Assembly: GCA_019456405.1 (NCBI GenBank)
Contig: WJXM01000050.1
Coordinates: 1-64,000, forward strand
Reading direction: 5' to 3'
Source: Ferrovum sp.
GTDB taxonomy: Bacteria; Pseudomonadota; Gammaproteobacteria; Burkholderiales; Ferrovaceae
DNA length: 64,000 nucleotides
Shown: piece after piece, positions 18,891 to 29,080 of the stretch
How the letters are laid out: every line of letters begins with the position of its first letter
How positions within the stretch are numbered: position 1 is the stretch's first letter
Made by a program: the position numbers and the translations under genes
The notes under the pieces: generated by a model
What the model was told of the DNA's origin: nothing
Seen by the model: only the letters and a program-made list of their open reading frames with translations
Databases searched by the model: none

Positions 18891-19091
18891 CCCTGCCCCC
18901 CATCCTCTCCCCTCAACAGGAAATATTCAGGATCCTTTCCCGTAAAACCAAGATCTGCCCCTGAAATACAAGAACGCATGATAATTGAAAACCGCCAATT
19001 CACTTTGTCATGAAGCAAATCTTTTTTGTAATATTCACATCTTTTTACCTTACCATATCGGCAAAGAAAAAATTAAATTGAGCAATTTTTT
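18891..19091. promoter_or_regulatory. AT-rich region upstream of the Pel operon
   Basis: The 201 bases between the LOG-family gene and galE contain no ORF. Bases about 18950-19090 are sharply AT-rich compared with the flanks. The Pel promoter should lie here on the minus strand, but no -35/-10 pair with good spacing and no sigma-54 motif could be picked out, so activator-dependent transcription is possible. No terminator hairpin is seen after the upstream LOG gene, so read-through from it is not excluded. Confidence 0.4.
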
Positions 19092-20036
19092 TCAGATCAG
19101 CGTGCTGCCATTTTCCCGATGCCAATGCTGAATACCTTCCCAAGCCTCGGCAGCGGTCTCTGCGTACCAATACAGGTCCAAATCTTCCGCATCGATATGC
19201 CCTTGATCCAGCATGTATTCCGAATCAAACACGCGACGCCAGTAGGCTTCACCCACGAGGACGACCGGAATCGGTGCCACCTTGCGGGTCTGAATCAGGG
19301 TCAGGGCGCCAAACAACTCGTCCAATGTCCCATAACCACCGGGCAACGCCACGATGGCTACCGCACGTTTCATAAAGTGAAGTTTGCGCATGGAAAAATA
19401 ATGGAACTGAAAACATAATCCCGGCGTGATATACGGATTGGGGAATTGTTCGCGCGGCAGGGTAATGTTCAACCCGATGGTGGGCGCCCCCTCCTCGAAG
19501 GCCCCGCGATTGGCCGCTTCCATGGCGCCGGGCCCCCCCCCGGTCATCACGACCAGACGGCTCCCCCCCGCGTCGTTTCCGACCTTCCCCACCAGTCGCC
19601 CCAATTCCCGCCCCACCTCGTAATATCGGGCAAGCGACAGACGATTTTCGGCCAAATGCCGTTCCCGAGCCAATTGGGCATCGTCCGGCGCCTGCAGGCA
19701 TTGCGCCACGATCTGCGCCAACTCCCGTTCCGCCATGGCGGGCTCGCGCAGGCGCGTGCTGCCGAATACCACGATGCATCGCTCGATGCCCTGGCCGCGC
19801 ATCCCCTGTTCTGCCTTGGCATAATCCAGTTGAAGTCGGACACCACGCGCAGATTCGGACTGGATGAAATCCGTGTCCTCGTCCGGCTCCCGATAGGAAG
19901 GATGTTCGAGGATCGCTTTCAGACGTTGTTCCAACTGAAGATCCTCGGGGTCTCTTTTGGGATGGGACCAGGGCAAGGGTTGCTTGCGACGCAGAGGATC
20001 AGGAGGGGAAGGAATATAAGGATAAGGACGTTTCAT
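19092..20036 (-). CDS. LOG-family (TIGR00730-like) nucleotide-binding protein
   Basis: A 314-residue Rossmann-fold protein of the lysine-decarboxylase-like LOG family. The start at 20036 has GGAG 7 nt upstream. Motifs are VVMTGGGPGAMEAANRG and the family signature PGGYGTLDELFGALT. LOG enzymes hydrolyse cytokinin ribotides or related nucleoside monophosphates; many bacterial members are of unknown substrate. The N-terminal extension of about 100 residues is typical of the longer bacterial form. It follows trpE by 23 bp, where many betaproteobacteria have trpG, and is probably in the rpe-trpE operon. Its GGGPG codons include a G9 run. Confidence 0.8.
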   Translation of the reverse strand: MKRPYPYIPSPPDPLRRKQPLPWSHPKRDPEDLQLEQRLKAILEHPSYREPDEDTDFIQSESARGVRLQLDYAKAEQGMRGQGIERCIVVFGSTRLREPAMAERELAQIVAQCLQAPDDAQLARERHLAENRLSLARYYEVGRELGRLVGKVGNDAGGSRLVVMTGGGPGAMEAANRGAFEEGAPTIGLNITLPREQFPNPYITPGLCFQFHYFSMRKLHFMKRAVAIVALPGGYGTLDELFGALTLIQTRKVAPIPVVLVGEAYWRRVFDSEYMLDQGHIDAEDLDLYWYAETAAEAWEGIQHWHRENGSTLI

Positions 20037-20059
20037 CCAGAAGCTCCAGTGACAGTTGT

Positions 20060-21535
20060 TCAACGATGAGCGGCAAATTCTCCCGACTGCACCAGTTCGG
20101 CCGCCCGCACCACGGCACGGGCCTTGTTGACCGTTTCCAGCCACTCCGTCTCGGGAACCGAATCCGCCACGATGCCACCGCCGGACTGAACCCAGAGTTG
20201 CCCCCGGGCAATGACTGCCGTGCGAATGGCGATGGCCATGTCCATGTTTCCGTCGAACCCCAGATACCCCACTGCGCCACCATAAATCCCGCGACGCGTG
20301 GATTCCAGTTCGTCGATGATCTCCATGGCCCGAACCTTGGGGGCACCGGACAGGGTTCCCGCCGGAAAGGTGGCGCGCAACACATCCAGCGCCCGCATTC
20401 CCGGACGCAGACGCCCCACCACGTTGGAGACGATGTGCATGACATGGGAGTAACGTTCGATGCTCATGTTTTCAGTCACCTCCACCGAACCCGTCTGAGC
20501 AATCCGACCCACATCATTGCGGCCCAGATCCATGAGCATGAGATGTTCGGCAATTTCCTTGGGGTCCTGCAAGAGTTCCCTGGCCAGGGCTTCATCCTCG
20601 ACAGGATCCCTGCCGCGCGGACGCGTGCCCGCAATGGGACGGACCGTCACTTCGCCGGCGCACAGACGGACCAGGATTTCCGGCGAAGCGCCGACCACCT
20701 GAAACTCTCCAAAATCATAGTAGAACAGGTAAGGCGAGGGATTCAGTCGACGCAACGAACGATACAGGGACAACGCCGAAGTCTCGAAGGATTGGCGCAT
20801 CCGCCGACTGAGCACCACCTGCATGACATCTCCCGACTCGATATAAGCCTTGGCCCGCTCCACCATGTGCCGGTGCTGATCCTGAGACATGTCCGACAAG
20901 GGAGCCATCAGGTTGTCCGGCACGGGCTCCGGCAAACGGACCCCTGCCCGCAAGGCTTCCTGCAACTCATCCAGACGCGCATCTCCCCGTGCCCGCGCCT
21001 CCGGAAGACTGGGATCAATGTACACGATGAGATGCAGAAGACCCGAAAGGTTATCGATGACCGCCAGTTCCGTGGTCAGCAACAGCAAAATATCAGGGAC
21101 GCCAATGTCATCGGGTTTCCAGCCACCGGAAAGGCGAGGCTCGATATAACGCACGATATCGTAACCAAAATACCCGGCCAACCCCCCATGGAACCGTGGC
21201 AGATCGGGCACCGGCGCCGCCTTGTACCGATCGATGAAGGTCTGGACGAAAACCAGTGGATCCGGGCATTCCACCGTTTCCACCACAACCCCCTCCGTAA
21301 TCACTTCGACCCGGTAACCGGTTACCTGAAGACGGGTTCGGGCGGGCAACCCCACGAAGGAGAAACGACCGAAACGCTCGCCCCCCTGTACCGACTCCAG
21401 CAGGAACGAGAAAGGGTGATGCGCCAATTTGGCGTAGACGGCCAGCGGGGTATCGAGGTCGGCAGGAACCGTCCGTACCAGGGGAATCAGGGTAAACCCG
21501 GCCCCCCCCTGTTCCGCAAGCGCCGCTTCAGTCAT
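20060..21535 (-). CDS. trpE: Anthranilate synthase component I
   Basis: A 491-residue chorismate-utilising enzyme. With a TrpG amidotransferase it makes anthranilate, the first step of tryptophan synthesis. The N-terminal region carries the Trp feedback element LLES ([11 protein letters not shown]). The catalytic domain has [28 protein letters not shown] and [15 protein letters not shown]. The ATG overlaps the rpe stop as ATGA. No trpG or trpD follows in this window; a LOG gene does instead, so the rest of the trp pathway must lie elsewhere. Length is usual for the family. Confidence 0.95.
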   Translation of the reverse strand: MTEAALAEQGGAGFTLIPLVRTVPADLDTPLAVYAKLAHHPFSFLLESVQGGERFGRFSFVGLPARTRLQVTGYRVEVITEGVVVETVECPDPLVFVQTFIDRYKAAPVPDLPRFHGGLAGYFGYDIVRYIEPRLSGGWKPDDIGVPDILLLLTTELAVIDNLSGLLHLIVYIDPSLPEARARGDARLDELQEALRAGVRLPEPVPDNLMAPLSDMSQDQHRHMVERAKAYIESGDVMQVVLSRRMRQSFETSALSLYRSLRRLNPSPYLFYYDFGEFQVVGASPEILVRLCAGEVTVRPIAGTRPRGRDPVEDEALARELLQDPKEIAEHLMLMDLGRNDVGRIAQTGSVEVTENMSIERYSHVMHIVSNVVGRLRPGMRALDVLRATFPAGTLSGAPKVRAMEIIDELESTRRGIYGGAVGYLGFDGNMDMAIAIRTAVIARGQLWVQSGGGIVADSVPETEWLETVNKARAVVRAAELVQSGEFAAHR

Positions 21536-22191
21536 CGGGCCAGTTCGGCACGCATCGCATCGATGGTAGCCTTGTAATCTTTGGTGTTGAAAATGGCCGA
21601 ACCCGCCACAAAGGTGTCCGCGCCTGCCTCGGCCACGGCGCGAATGTTGTCCACCTTGACTCCGCCATCGACTTCAAGCCAGATGTCCCGTCCGCTGGCG
21701 GTGATGCGCTGACGCGCTTCGCGCAATTTATCGAGCGCCGAAGGGATGAAGGACTGCCCACCAAAGCCCGGGTTGACCGACATGATCAGGATCAGATCCA
21801 CCTTGTCCATGACGTGGTCCAGATAATTGAGCGGTGTCGCCGGATTAAAGACCAGACCCGCTTTGCAGCCCTGATCGCGAATCAATTGCAGGGTGCGATC
21901 CACATGCTCCGAAGCCTCCGGATGAAAACTGATGATATTGGCCCCCGCCTTGGCAAAGTCCGGAATGATGCGGTCCACCGGCTTGACCATCAGATGGACA
22001 TCGATGGGGGCCTGGGTATAGGGGCGGATGGCCGAACACACCAGAGGTCCAATGGTCAGATTGGGCACATAGTGGTTATCCATGACATCGAAGTGGACGA
22101 TGTCTGAACCGGCTGCTATCACCTGGGCTACTTCCTCCCCCAAACGGGCAAAGTCGGCGGAGAGAATACTGGGGGCAATGCGAAAGGTCAT
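21532..22191 (-). CDS. rpe: Ribulose-phosphate 3-epimerase
   Basis: A 219-residue TIM-barrel enzyme interconverting ribulose-5-phosphate and xylulose-5-phosphate in the pentose phosphate or Calvin pathway. The ATG at 22191 is preceded by AAGGAG at 7 nt, which decides it over the upstream in-frame start at 22218. Motifs are [44 protein letters not shown] and EVDGGV. It is the first gene of rpe-trpE-LOG. The gph phosphoglycolate phosphatase gene often found between rpe and trpE in betaproteobacteria is absent. Confidence 0.95.
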   Translation of the reverse strand: MTFRIAPSILSADFARLGEEVAQVIAAGSDIVHFDVMDNHYVPNLTIGPLVCSAIRPYTQAPIDVHLMVKPVDRIIPDFAKAGANIISFHPEASEHVDRTLQLIRDQGCKAGLVFNPATPLNYLDHVMDKVDLILIMSVNPGFGGQSFIPSALDKLREARQRITASGRDIWLEVDGGVKVDNIRAVAEAGADTFVAGSAIFNTKDYKATIDAMRAELAR

Positions 22192-22273
22192 GACTGAACT
22201 CCTTGGAATCTGATTCACGAGAATGGACGAAGTGATGACATTCTAACAGGCAGAGGCCCGGTAATGGTACGCT

Positions 22274-23524
22274 ATGCGCATGACGCGCCTCCTGATTTCT
22301 GCCTGTATTCTGGTTCCGTTCCTGCTCGCAGGCTGTGCCACCCCGCCGCCTGCCCCACAACCTGCCGCGCCTGCTCTCCGACCCAGCGTTGGCGCGCCAG
22401 TTTCTCCGGCCTGCCCCGCACCGGTCGAAACCGGCTCTCCCTTGGCGGAAAACCCTGTACGCCCCTCTCCCGGACATTTGGTCCGTACGGATTTCAGCCA
22501 GTTACCCCAATGGGATCAGGGCCTCAGTCCAGCCACCTGGAATGCCTTCCTGGAAAGTTGCACCCGCCTGTCTCGGGACGCACCCTGGTCTTCCCTCTGC
22601 CAACAGGCCGTTGCCTTGGGGCCCTTCGATGCCCTCACCATGCGCCGGTTCTTCGAACGATCCTTTGATCCCTGGCAGATCCTCAACTCGGACGAATCTT
22701 CTCAGGGGCTGATCACCGGTTATTATGAACCCCTTCTGCAGGGCAGTTTGACGCGTACTGCCGTCTACCGCTTCCCTCTCTACAGCCCGCCGCCAGATCT
22801 GCTGACCATCGATCTGGGCGACCTCGCCCCCGATCTCAAGGGACGACACCTGCGCGGACGACTGGAGGGAAATCGGGTAGTCCCCTATTTCTCTCGCGCC
22901 GAGATCGGCCTCGAGGATGGCCCCCTGACCGGCCATGAGCTTCTCTGGGTCGACAACCCCGTCAAATTGTTCTTTCTCCAGATTCAGGGGTCTGGTGTGA
23001 TCCAGTTGCGGGATGGACGACGTCTGCATGTGGGCTATGCCGATCAAAATGGCCACCCGTTCCGTTCCATCGCCCGCTACCTGATCGAACAGGGCCGGTT
23101 ACCCCTGGCCCAGGCTTCGATGCAGGGCATCGAAGCCTGGGCACGGTCACATCCTCGGGATCTCCAGGCCGTGCTGAATCAAAACCCCAGTTTCGTTTTT
23201 TTTCGTCTGTTGCCGCCAGACCTGCCCGGCCCCTTGGGAACCCTGGGAGTTCCTCTGACCAGTCAGGCCAGCCTGGCCGTGGATACCCAGGTCATTCCTC
23301 TGGGCGCCCCCGTCTTTCTGAGCACCACCTGGCCGGGCCGCCACCAGCCCCTCAACCGGTTGATGATGGCCCAAGACACGGGGGGGGCCATTCGCGGTGC
23401 AGTCCGTGCGGATTTTTTCTGGGGCTTTGGAGTCGAAGCCGAAGAAGCGGCCGGACACATGAAACAGGCAGGGCAACTCTGGCTGCTTTACCCGCACGGC
23501 ATGCAACCGCCTGCGACCCACTGA
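22274..23524 (+). CDS. mltA: Membrane-bound lytic murein transglycosylase A
   Basis: A 416-residue lipoprotein that cleaves peptidoglycan to 1,6-anhydromuropeptides. A type II signal peptide (RLLISACILVPFLLAGC, Cys about 21) is followed by a Pro-rich linker. The MltA domain begins near SWNAFLESC-type residues and contains GLITGYYEPLL and FFLQIQGSGVIQL. The C-terminal 3D domain has AQDTGGAIRGAVRADFFWG, including the conserved Asp residues thought to be catalytic. It is divergent from rpe with a 55-bp promoter region between the preferred starts of the two genes (22192-22273). Confidence 0.93.
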   Translation: MRMTRLLISACILVPFLLAGCATPPPAPQPAAPALRPSVGAPVSPACPAPVETGSPLAENPVRPSPGHLVRTDFSQLPQWDQGLSPATWNAFLESCTRLSRDAPWSSLCQQAVALGPFDALTMRRFFERSFDPWQILNSDESSQGLITGYYEPLLQGSLTRTAVYRFPLYSPPPDLLTIDLGDLAPDLKGRHLRGRLEGNRVVPYFSRAEIGLEDGPLTGHELLWVDNPVKLFFLQIQGSGVIQLRDGRRLHVGYADQNGHPFRSIARYLIEQGRLPLAQASMQGIEAWARSHPRDLQAVLNQNPSFVFFRLLPPDLPGPLGTLGVPLTSQASLAVDTQVIPLGAPVFLSTTWPGRHQPLNRLMMAQDTGGAIRGAVRADFFWGFGVEAEEAAGHMKQAGQLWLLYPHGMQPPATH

Positions 23525-23549
23525 CCAGAAGATCGGGAACAGTTATAAT
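23521..23549 (+). promoter_or_regulatory. Sigma-70-type promoter for hemA
   Basis: CTGACC (23521-23526), a 17-nt spacer and a perfect TATAAT (23544-23549). The -35 overlaps the mltA stop codon. The predicted start near 23556 leaves about 26 nt before the hemA TTG. Confidence 0.6.
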
Positions 23550-23581
23550 GCTCAGTTATTATCAGGATTCCGGGAATACCT

Positions 23582-24850
23582 TTGTCTGATTCCTCCGCTC
23601 ATCAACTCCATGCCTTCGGTCTGAACCACCAGACTGCACCGGTGGCAGTACGCGAGCGAGTGGCTTTCCCGCAGGAACGCCTGCAACCGGCCCTGAGCGC
23701 TTTGCTCTACGCCACCCCCGCCGAGGAAGCGGTGATCCTGTCCACCTGCAACCGTACGGAAATCTATTGCAAGACCCCGCATCCGGAAACCGTGGCCGAC
23801 TGGTTGGCCGACCATCATGAATTGACGGGGTTTGACCTGTCCCAATACCTGTATCATCTCGACGGCAGCGCCGCTGCCCATCATGCTTTCCGCGTGGCCT
23901 CCGGTCTGGATTCCATGGTTTTGGGCGAAACCCAGATTTTGGGACAGGTCAAACAGGCGGTCCGCCTGGCTGAGGAGGCTGGAACCCTGGGGCCCCTGCT
24001 CAACAAAATGTTTCAAAGCACTTTCTCCGTGGCCAAGGCAGTGCGCAGTCAAACCGGCATCGGGGAACGGACCGTCTCACTGGCTGCCGCGGCGCTCAAA
24101 CTGAGTGCCGACGTGCTGGGCCCCATGAACGAGCAACAGGTTCTGTTCATCGGTGCGGGCGAGATGATCGAACTGGTGGCGACCTATTTTCTGGCACGCC
24201 ACCCCCGGGCTGTCACCATTGCCAATCGTTCTCCCGAACGGGGTCAGATCCTGGCCCGACAACTCGGCGGACGTTACCTCCCCTTGAGCGAACTTCCCCT
24301 GGCCCTCGCCCACCATGACGTGATCGTGTCTTCCACCGCCAGTCACCTGCCTCTGATCGGCAAGGGCATGGTGGAACGGGCGCTGCGCGAACGCAAACAT
24401 CGCCCCATGGTCATGATCGATCTGGCCGTCCCCCGTGACATCGAACCCGAAGTCGCTCGCCTGGAAGATGTCTTCCTGTATACGGTGGATGATCTGGGAA
24501 AAGTCACTCAGGAAAACAAGGATTCACGCCAGTTGGCCGTCGAGGAAGCCGAATCCATCATTACCCGGCATGTGGAAGACTTTCTGGGCTGGATTGCAGC
24601 CCGCAGTGTGGTGCCCACCATTCGCTCCCTGCGCGAACGGGCCGATCACTATCGTCAACTGGAACTGGAGAAGGCGCTGCGTGCTCTGACCCGGGGAGAC
24701 GAGCCGGCCAAGGTAATGGAACAGTTATCCCAAAGTTTGATGAACAAATGGCTCCATCATCCAGTTCAAGCCCTCAACCAGACGCGCGGCTCCACCCGCC
24801 AGTCACTGGTGGACGCCATCCGCCACCTGTTTCCCGAGAACCCCGCGTGA
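23582..24850 (+). CDS. hemA: Glutamyl-tRNA reductase
   Basis: A 422-residue NADPH-dependent reductase that turns glutamyl-tRNA into glutamate-1-semialdehyde, the committed step of C5 haem synthesis. The start is TTG; no in-frame ATG precedes the conserved N-terminus [16 protein letters not shown]. The catalytic Cys56 is in [26 protein letters not shown] and the NADP domain ([14 protein letters not shown]) follow, then the C-terminal dimerisation helices. prfA overlaps its last bases. The hemA-prfA-prmC-grxD order is typical of betaproteobacteria. Confidence 0.96.
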   Translation: MSDSSAHQLHAFGLNHQTAPVAVRERVAFPQERLQPALSALLYATPAEEAVILSTCNRTEIYCKTPHPETVADWLADHHELTGFDLSQYLYHLDGSAAAHHAFRVASGLDSMVLGETQILGQVKQAVRLAEEAGTLGPLLNKMFQSTFSVAKAVRSQTGIGERTVSLAAAALKLSADVLGPMNEQQVLFIGAGEMIELVATYFLARHPRAVTIANRSPERGQILARQLGGRYLPLSELPLALAHHDVIVSSTASHLPLIGKGMVERALRERKHRPMVMIDLAVPRDIEPEVARLEDVFLYTVDDLGKVTQENKDSRQLAVEEAESIITRHVEDFLGWIAARSVVPTIRSLRERADHYRQLELEKALRALTRGDEPAKVMEQLSQSLMNKWLHHPVQALNQTRGSTRQSLVDAIRHLFPENPA

Positions 24851-25935
24851 AAGATTCGTTGCTTAACCGCCTGGAAACCCTGCGCACGCGCCTGATCGAA
24901 CTGGATCACTGCCTTCTGGCCCCGGATGTCACACAACAACTGGACCAGTACCGCAAATTGACGCGCGAACGCGCCGAACTGGTGCCCGTGGTCGAACTGT
25001 ACGATGCCTACCGGCATACCCTCGCGGACATGGATGCCGCCACCACACTGGGGCAGGAAGATCCCGAATGGCGTCACTTCGCCGATGAAGAGACCGAACA
25101 GGGAAAACGCCGTCTCGAGCAACTGGAAGCGGCCATTCAAACGGCTCTGTTGCCGCGCGACCCCAACGATGGGCGGAACATCTTTCTGGAAATCCGGGCC
25201 GGAACCGGCGGTGACGAATCTGCACTGTTTGCTGGCGATCTGTTTCGCATGTATTCCCGTTTTGCCGAACGATTGGGCTGGCGCACCGAGATCATTTCCC
25301 ACAACCCCGGAGAAATGGGGGGATTCAAGGAGATCATCTTTCGCATCGAGGGAGCGGGCGCCTATTCTCGCTTCAAGTTCGAGTCGGGAGGGCACCGCGT
25401 TCAACGAGTCCCCGCCACCGAAACCCAGGGACGCATCCATACCTCGGCCTGTACCGTCGCCGTTCTGCCGGAAGCCGCCGAAATGGAAGAAATCACCCTC
25501 AACCCCGCAGAATTGCGCATTGATACATTCCGGGCCAGCGGAGCGGGGGGACAACACATCAATAAAACCGATTCGGCGGTGCGCATCACCCATCTGCCCA
25601 CTGGGTTGGTGGTGGAATGCCAGGATGGCCGAAGCCAGCACAAAAACAAGGCTCAGGCTCTGGCCGTGCTGGCCGCACGGTTGCGGGACAAACAGGAAAG
25701 AGAACAGCATGCCCGGGTTGCCGCCACCCGCCGCTCCCTGATCGGCAGTGGAGATCGATCCGAACGCATCCGCACCTACAACTTTCCCCAGGGACGCATT
25801 ACCGATCACCGCATCAATCTGACCCTCTACAAAATCGAGGCCATGATGGATGGCGACCTGTTCGAGTTGACTGAAACCCTGATGACCGAACATCAGGCAG
25901 ACTTGCTGGCTGGTCTGGCAGAACCCGCCGAATAA
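24847..25935 (+). CDS. prfA: Peptide chain release factor 1
   Basis: A 362-residue class I release factor recognising UAA and UAG. The GTG start at 24847 overlaps the hemA stop as GTGA; the length then matches the 360-residue E. coli protein. The codon-recognition PxT motif appears in RVPATETQG. The catalytic GGQ loop is in [15 protein letters not shown], whose Gln is methylated by PrmC, encoded immediately downstream. Confidence 0.96.
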   Translation: MKDSLLNRLETLRTRLIELDHCLLAPDVTQQLDQYRKLTRERAELVPVVELYDAYRHTLADMDAATTLGQEDPEWRHFADEETEQGKRRLEQLEAAIQTALLPRDPNDGRNIFLEIRAGTGGDESALFAGDLFRMYSRFAERLGWRTEIISHNPGEMGGFKEIIFRIEGAGAYSRFKFESGGHRVQRVPATETQGRIHTSACTVAVLPEAAEMEEITLNPAELRIDTFRASGAGGQHINKTDSAVRITHLPTGLVVECQDGRSQHKNKAQALAVLAARLRDKQEREQHARVAATRRSLIGSGDRSERIRTYNFPQGRITDHRINLTLYKIEAMMDGDLFELTETLMTEHQADLLAGLAEPAE

Positions 25936-25939
25936 ACCC

Positions 25940-26788
25940 ATGGTCGACGTGGCCAACCTGCTGCTCGAAGGCCCCCTGCCCCGTCTCGAGGTGCGTCTGC
26001 TCCTTCAGGCTGTGTTGCAGTGCTCCCTGGCCGCTCTGTTCAGCGCGCCTGAACGCACCCTGGACGATGCGGAAATCGCCCATTTCCAAGCCCTGCAGAC
26101 ACGCCGTCAACGTGGGGAACCCATGGCTTACCTGCTGGGTGAACGGGAGTTCTATGGCCTCTCTTTCCTGACCACCCCCGCCGTCCTGATTCCCCGCCCC
26201 GAAACCGAAGGATTGGTGGACTGGGGACTGGAAACTTCTGCTCCTTCGACTTCCTTGCACTGCCTGGATCTGGGCACTGGGAGTGGCGCACTCGCCCTGT
26301 CCTTGCAATACCACCGCCCACGTTGGCAAGTCAGCGCCACGGACCGTTCTGTCGCAGCCCTGGAAGTGGCCAAAAAAAACGCAGCCCGCCTGCTTCCTCC
26401 TTCGGGTCCGGTTTTGCGCTGGTATCACGGGGATTGGTATGAAGCCTTGCCCGAGGGAGAAACCTTTGATCTGATCCTGTCCAATCCGCCTTACATCGCC
26501 GCCGCCGACCCTCATCTGGACAGGGGAGACCTGCGCTTTGAACCCCGTCAGGCCTTGACCGCCGGCCCGAGCGGCACGGAAGATCTGGAACACATCATTG
26601 CCCAGGCCCCCCTCTGGCTAAAACCGGGAGGAATACTGCGGGTCGAACATGGCTACGATCAGGGAGAGTTCTGCCGTTCCTGTTTCCTTCGGGCCGGCTT
26701 CACCCAGATCACGACCCGCACCGATCTGGCCGGGTTGGAGCGTCTGACTGGCGGACACGTGAAAATGGGAAACCCATTCCCTTTTTGA
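25940..26788 (+). CDS. prmC: Release factor glutamine N5-methyltransferase
   Basis: A 282-residue SAM-dependent enzyme that methylates the GGQ glutamine of RF1/RF2. An N-terminal helical domain contains PMAYLLGEREFYGL and IPRPETE. The Rossmann domain has DLGTGSGALALSL, and the catalytic NPPYI loop is in SNPPYIAAADPHL. It begins 4 bp after the prfA stop, the usual arrangement. Confidence 0.95.
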   Translation: MVDVANLLLEGPLPRLEVRLLLQAVLQCSLAALFSAPERTLDDAEIAHFQALQTRRQRGEPMAYLLGEREFYGLSFLTTPAVLIPRPETEGLVDWGLETSAPSTSLHCLDLGTGSGALALSLQYHRPRWQVSATDRSVAALEVAKKNAARLLPPSGPVLRWYHGDWYEALPEGETFDLILSNPPYIAAADPHLDRGDLRFEPRQALTAGPSGTEDLEHIIAQAPLWLKPGGILRVEHGYDQGEFCRSCFLRAGFTQITTRTDLAGLERLTGGHVKMGNPFPF

Positions 26789-26843
26789 TGAGGTCGGCGT
26801 TAGAATGCCGACTTCCATCGTCACCTCCAGGAAAGGTACTTTC

Positions 26844-27812
26844 ATGGATCAGCCAGCGAACATCTCTCCGGACACCTGTCGAGTTTCCCTTCCAGCGGGC
26901 ACGCGCAAAATCATTGACGGCGTGGAGCGGGTATATTACGAAGGGTATTGGATCCGTTACTATCAACCCCCGGAAAATACGCTGAGTGCCAAGCGCCACC
27001 TGATCACCGCGTTGACCCGACGCCTGTTCAACCATGTCGAGCACGGTATCAATATTCCCGGTGTACGTCTGAAGCAGGCCCGCCATGCCTATGAAACGAC
27101 CCTGGACCCCGCCCTTAAACGAGTCAATGGTGCCATGCTGGCGGGGGCCCTATTCAATAGAGCCTCGGACATCATCGCCAAATTGGTGGAAATCCAGGAA
27201 CTCGGCGTGGAAATTCGTTCGGATAATGCCTTGTTGCGAGAGTGCGGAAACTGTTTGCAGGAAGCCTTGACTCTGGGGCGTCTGGTTCTGCATCGAAGTG
27301 GCGAAGAAGGCATCGATGAACTTTGGGGTGAACCCCTCCATGCATTCTCCATCCCAGTGGAAGACTTTTTTGAAAGCCGCTATCTCAAAATTGCCTCCAC
27401 GCTGCGCGATGTGGACCACATCGGTTCTGCCTTGACCTGCTGTTTTGAAGGAGATACAGATTTTTCAACGCTCGCGCCCCTCATCCGGAACGTCATCGAC
27501 GCCGCCCATCGCAAGGTGGAAACGCTTCAAACCGATGATCTGATCTTCACGGTCTGGCCAGAATTTGTGGTCGCGGGGGAACACCTCATTCATTATCGCC
27601 CCCCTTTGGCATCCGCTGACGATATCGAAAGGGTTCGCCACCAGGAGCACGGATTGCAACTGGTGGCGCAAGGCTGGGCAATTTTGAACGACATTTCACG
27701 CGCACGCACGCCCATGCCGAAAACCACCCAAGCCTATATCCAGCGCCTGGAAACCTTCCGTCAAAGCGGTACCTGCCCGGGACTGCTGGCCCCGCCGGTC
27801 GTTCCCGACTGA
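26844..27812 (+). CDS. Conserved-looking protein of unknown function
   Basis: A 322-residue soluble protein with no signal peptide or clear membrane segment. The ATG at 26844 has AGGAAAGG upstream and is preferred to the in-frame start at 26805. The N-terminal 45 residues (VYYEGYWIRYYQPPENTLSAK) are rich in Tyr, and the rest is predominantly helical with scattered His, Cys and acidic residues. I do not recognise the family. A perfect hairpin (GTCGGC 26793-26798, GCCGAC 26807-26812) lies just upstream. The gene sits between prmC and grxD, and the codon usage looks native. Because it is last in a run of co-oriented housekeeping genes, it may be co-transcribed with them. Confidence 0.7.
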   Translation: MDQPANISPDTCRVSLPAGTRKIIDGVERVYYEGYWIRYYQPPENTLSAKRHLITALTRRLFNHVEHGINIPGVRLKQARHAYETTLDPALKRVNGAMLAGALFNRASDIIAKLVEIQELGVEIRSDNALLRECGNCLQEALTLGRLVLHRSGEEGIDELWGEPLHAFSIPVEDFFESRYLKIASTLRDVDHIGSALTCCFEGDTDFSTLAPLIRNVIDAAHRKVETLQTDDLIFTVWPEFVVAGEHLIHYRPPLASADDIERVRHQEHGLQLVAQGWAILNDISRARTPMPKTTQAYIQRLETFRQSGTCPGLLAPPVVPD

Positions 27813-27825
27813 GGTCTCCGAACGA

Positions 27826-28134
27826 TCAACCGGCCAGTACCGACTTCAATTCCCCACTCTGGAACAACTCGACCATGATGTCCGACCCCCCGACGAACTC
27901 GCCCCGCACATATAATTGCGGGATGGTCGGCCAGTTGGCATAGGATTTGATCCCCTGACGAATCTCGGGGTTTTGCAGTACATCCACCGAAAAGAAGTCC
28001 TGCACCCCACTCTGGCGAAGCAGTTCAACGGCTTTGGCGGAAAACCCACATTGTGGAAAATCTGGACTGCCCTTCATATACAATACGATGGGATGACCTT
28101 TGACTTGTTGATCGATGACTTCTTGAATGGACAT
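27826..28134 (-). CDS. grxD: Monothiol glutaredoxin (Grx4 type)
   Basis: A 102-residue CGFS glutaredoxin. The start at 28134 has GGAG 5 nt upstream; the longer ORF from 28170 has no such support. Motifs are VLYMKGSPDFPQCGFSAKAV (active site CGFS), NWPTIPQLYVRGEFVGGSDI and the C-terminal GEL. These proteins carry [2Fe-2S] clusters with BolA partners in iron-sulfur trafficking. It is convergent with the unknown gene and divergent from, and overlapping the 5' end of, the S1/P1 nuclease gene. Confidence 0.94.
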   Translation of the reverse strand: MSIQEVIDQQVKGHPIVLYMKGSPDFPQCGFSAKAVELLRQSGVQDFFSVDVLQNPEIRQGIKSYANWPTIPQLYVRGEFVGGSDIMVELFQSGELKSVLAG

Positions 28135-29080
28135 GATGACTCCTATAGGAAAAAATACCCAGCGGACCAACGGTGCCGGGCCTCGCTTCTCCCATTATAT
28201 TGGAATGATTCCAATTCTGCTCTGTCTCGTGGGTTCTTCCTCCGCTTGGGCCTGGGGCGAGGAAGGTCATGCCGTGGTGGCCGCCATTGCCTTGAATTTC
28301 ATGGCCTCCGCCCAAAAGGCTCGGCTCCAGGAATTGCTGGCCGGCGACAATGACCCGTTGACCGCCCATGATCCTGTTTCCGTTGCCAATTGGGCCGATC
28401 GTCTGCGTGCCGGTTCCGGACACCCCATCACGTTTCAGCATTCCCGTGAATGGCACTTCGTCGACATCGACCGCCACCATCCTGACCTGATGCAGGCCTG
28501 CCAGAACTTTCAGCCATTGCCAGCGGGTACCCTGGCGACCGAGGGACCTGCACAGGCCTGCGTGGTGGCCAAAATCGAACAATTCAGCGCCGAATTGAGC
28601 CGTTACAAACAGAGCGGATTTCGGCCTGCTGATCGCCCCGAAGCCGTGTTGGCCCTCAAGTTTTTGATTCATCTGGTTGGAGACCTGCATCAACCCCTAC
28701 ACGCCATCGACGACCACGACCGTGGCGGCAATGAAATCAGGGTCAAGTGGGATCACGTCCCGACCGGGAGCCTGCATCATTACTGGGATACCGTATTCAT
28801 CGAACACATGGATTCTGACCCCACCCATCTGGCCCAGCGTCTGAGCGACCGCATCACCCCTGACAACCTGCGCGCATGGCAACGGGGAACGCCCCGCACC
28901 TGGGCCATGGAATCCTTCGCTACCGCCCGCAGTCAGGCCTATGATCCCTTGCCGGCCCCGGATGAAAGGGGCCGCGCCTTCCTGACCGATGCCTATGCCC
29001 GTCAGGCCATGGCGATGATCGCCCTGCAACTGGAAGAAGCCGGAGTTCGTCTGGCCAAAACCCTGGATGACTGTCTATGA
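28127..29080 (+). CDS. Secreted S1/P1-family nuclease
   Basis: A 317-residue zinc-dependent single-strand nuclease or nucleotidase exported to the periplasm or outside. The signal peptide ends SSAWA-WGEEGH, so the mature protein begins with Trp, which together with nearby His forms a zinc site in this family. Further ligand motifs are REWHFVDIDRHH, LIHLVGDLHQPLHA and GGNEI...SLHHYWD. The start is uncertain between ATGs at 28127, 28133 and 28136; a charged N-region favours these over the internal Met at 28205. Its stop overlaps the glrR ATG (ATGA), an unusual pairing of a nuclease with a sigma-54 activator. Confidence 0.88.
   Translation: MDMMTPIGKNTQRTNGAGPRFSHYIGMIPILLCLVGSSSAWAWGEEGHAVVAAIALNFMASAQKARLQELLAGDNDPLTAHDPVSVANWADRLRAGSGHPITFQHSREWHFVDIDRHHPDLMQACQNFQPLPAGTLATEGPAQACVVAKIEQFSAELSRYKQSGFRPADRPEAVLALKFLIHLVGDLHQPLHAIDDHDRGGNEIRVKWDHVPTGSLHHYWDTVFIEHMDSDPTHLAQRLSDRITPDNLRAWQRGTPRTWAMESFATARSQAYDPLPAPDERGRAFLTDAYARQAMAMIALQLEEAGVRLAKTLDDCL

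Noticed and set aside
18930..19010. Candidate sigma-70 promoter for the Pel operon in the AT-rich gap (TATCAT-like -10)
   Set aside because: No -35 hexamer with acceptable spacing could be paired with it, so no specific promoter is claimed.
19533..19541. C9 run (G9 on the coding strand) in the LOG-family gene as a phase-variation tract
   Set aside because: It encodes the conserved GGGPG part of the family motif, so the codons are constrained by protein function.
24766..25956. A 396-codon minus-strand ORF opposite prfA
   Set aside because: Shadow of a highly conserved release factor gene.
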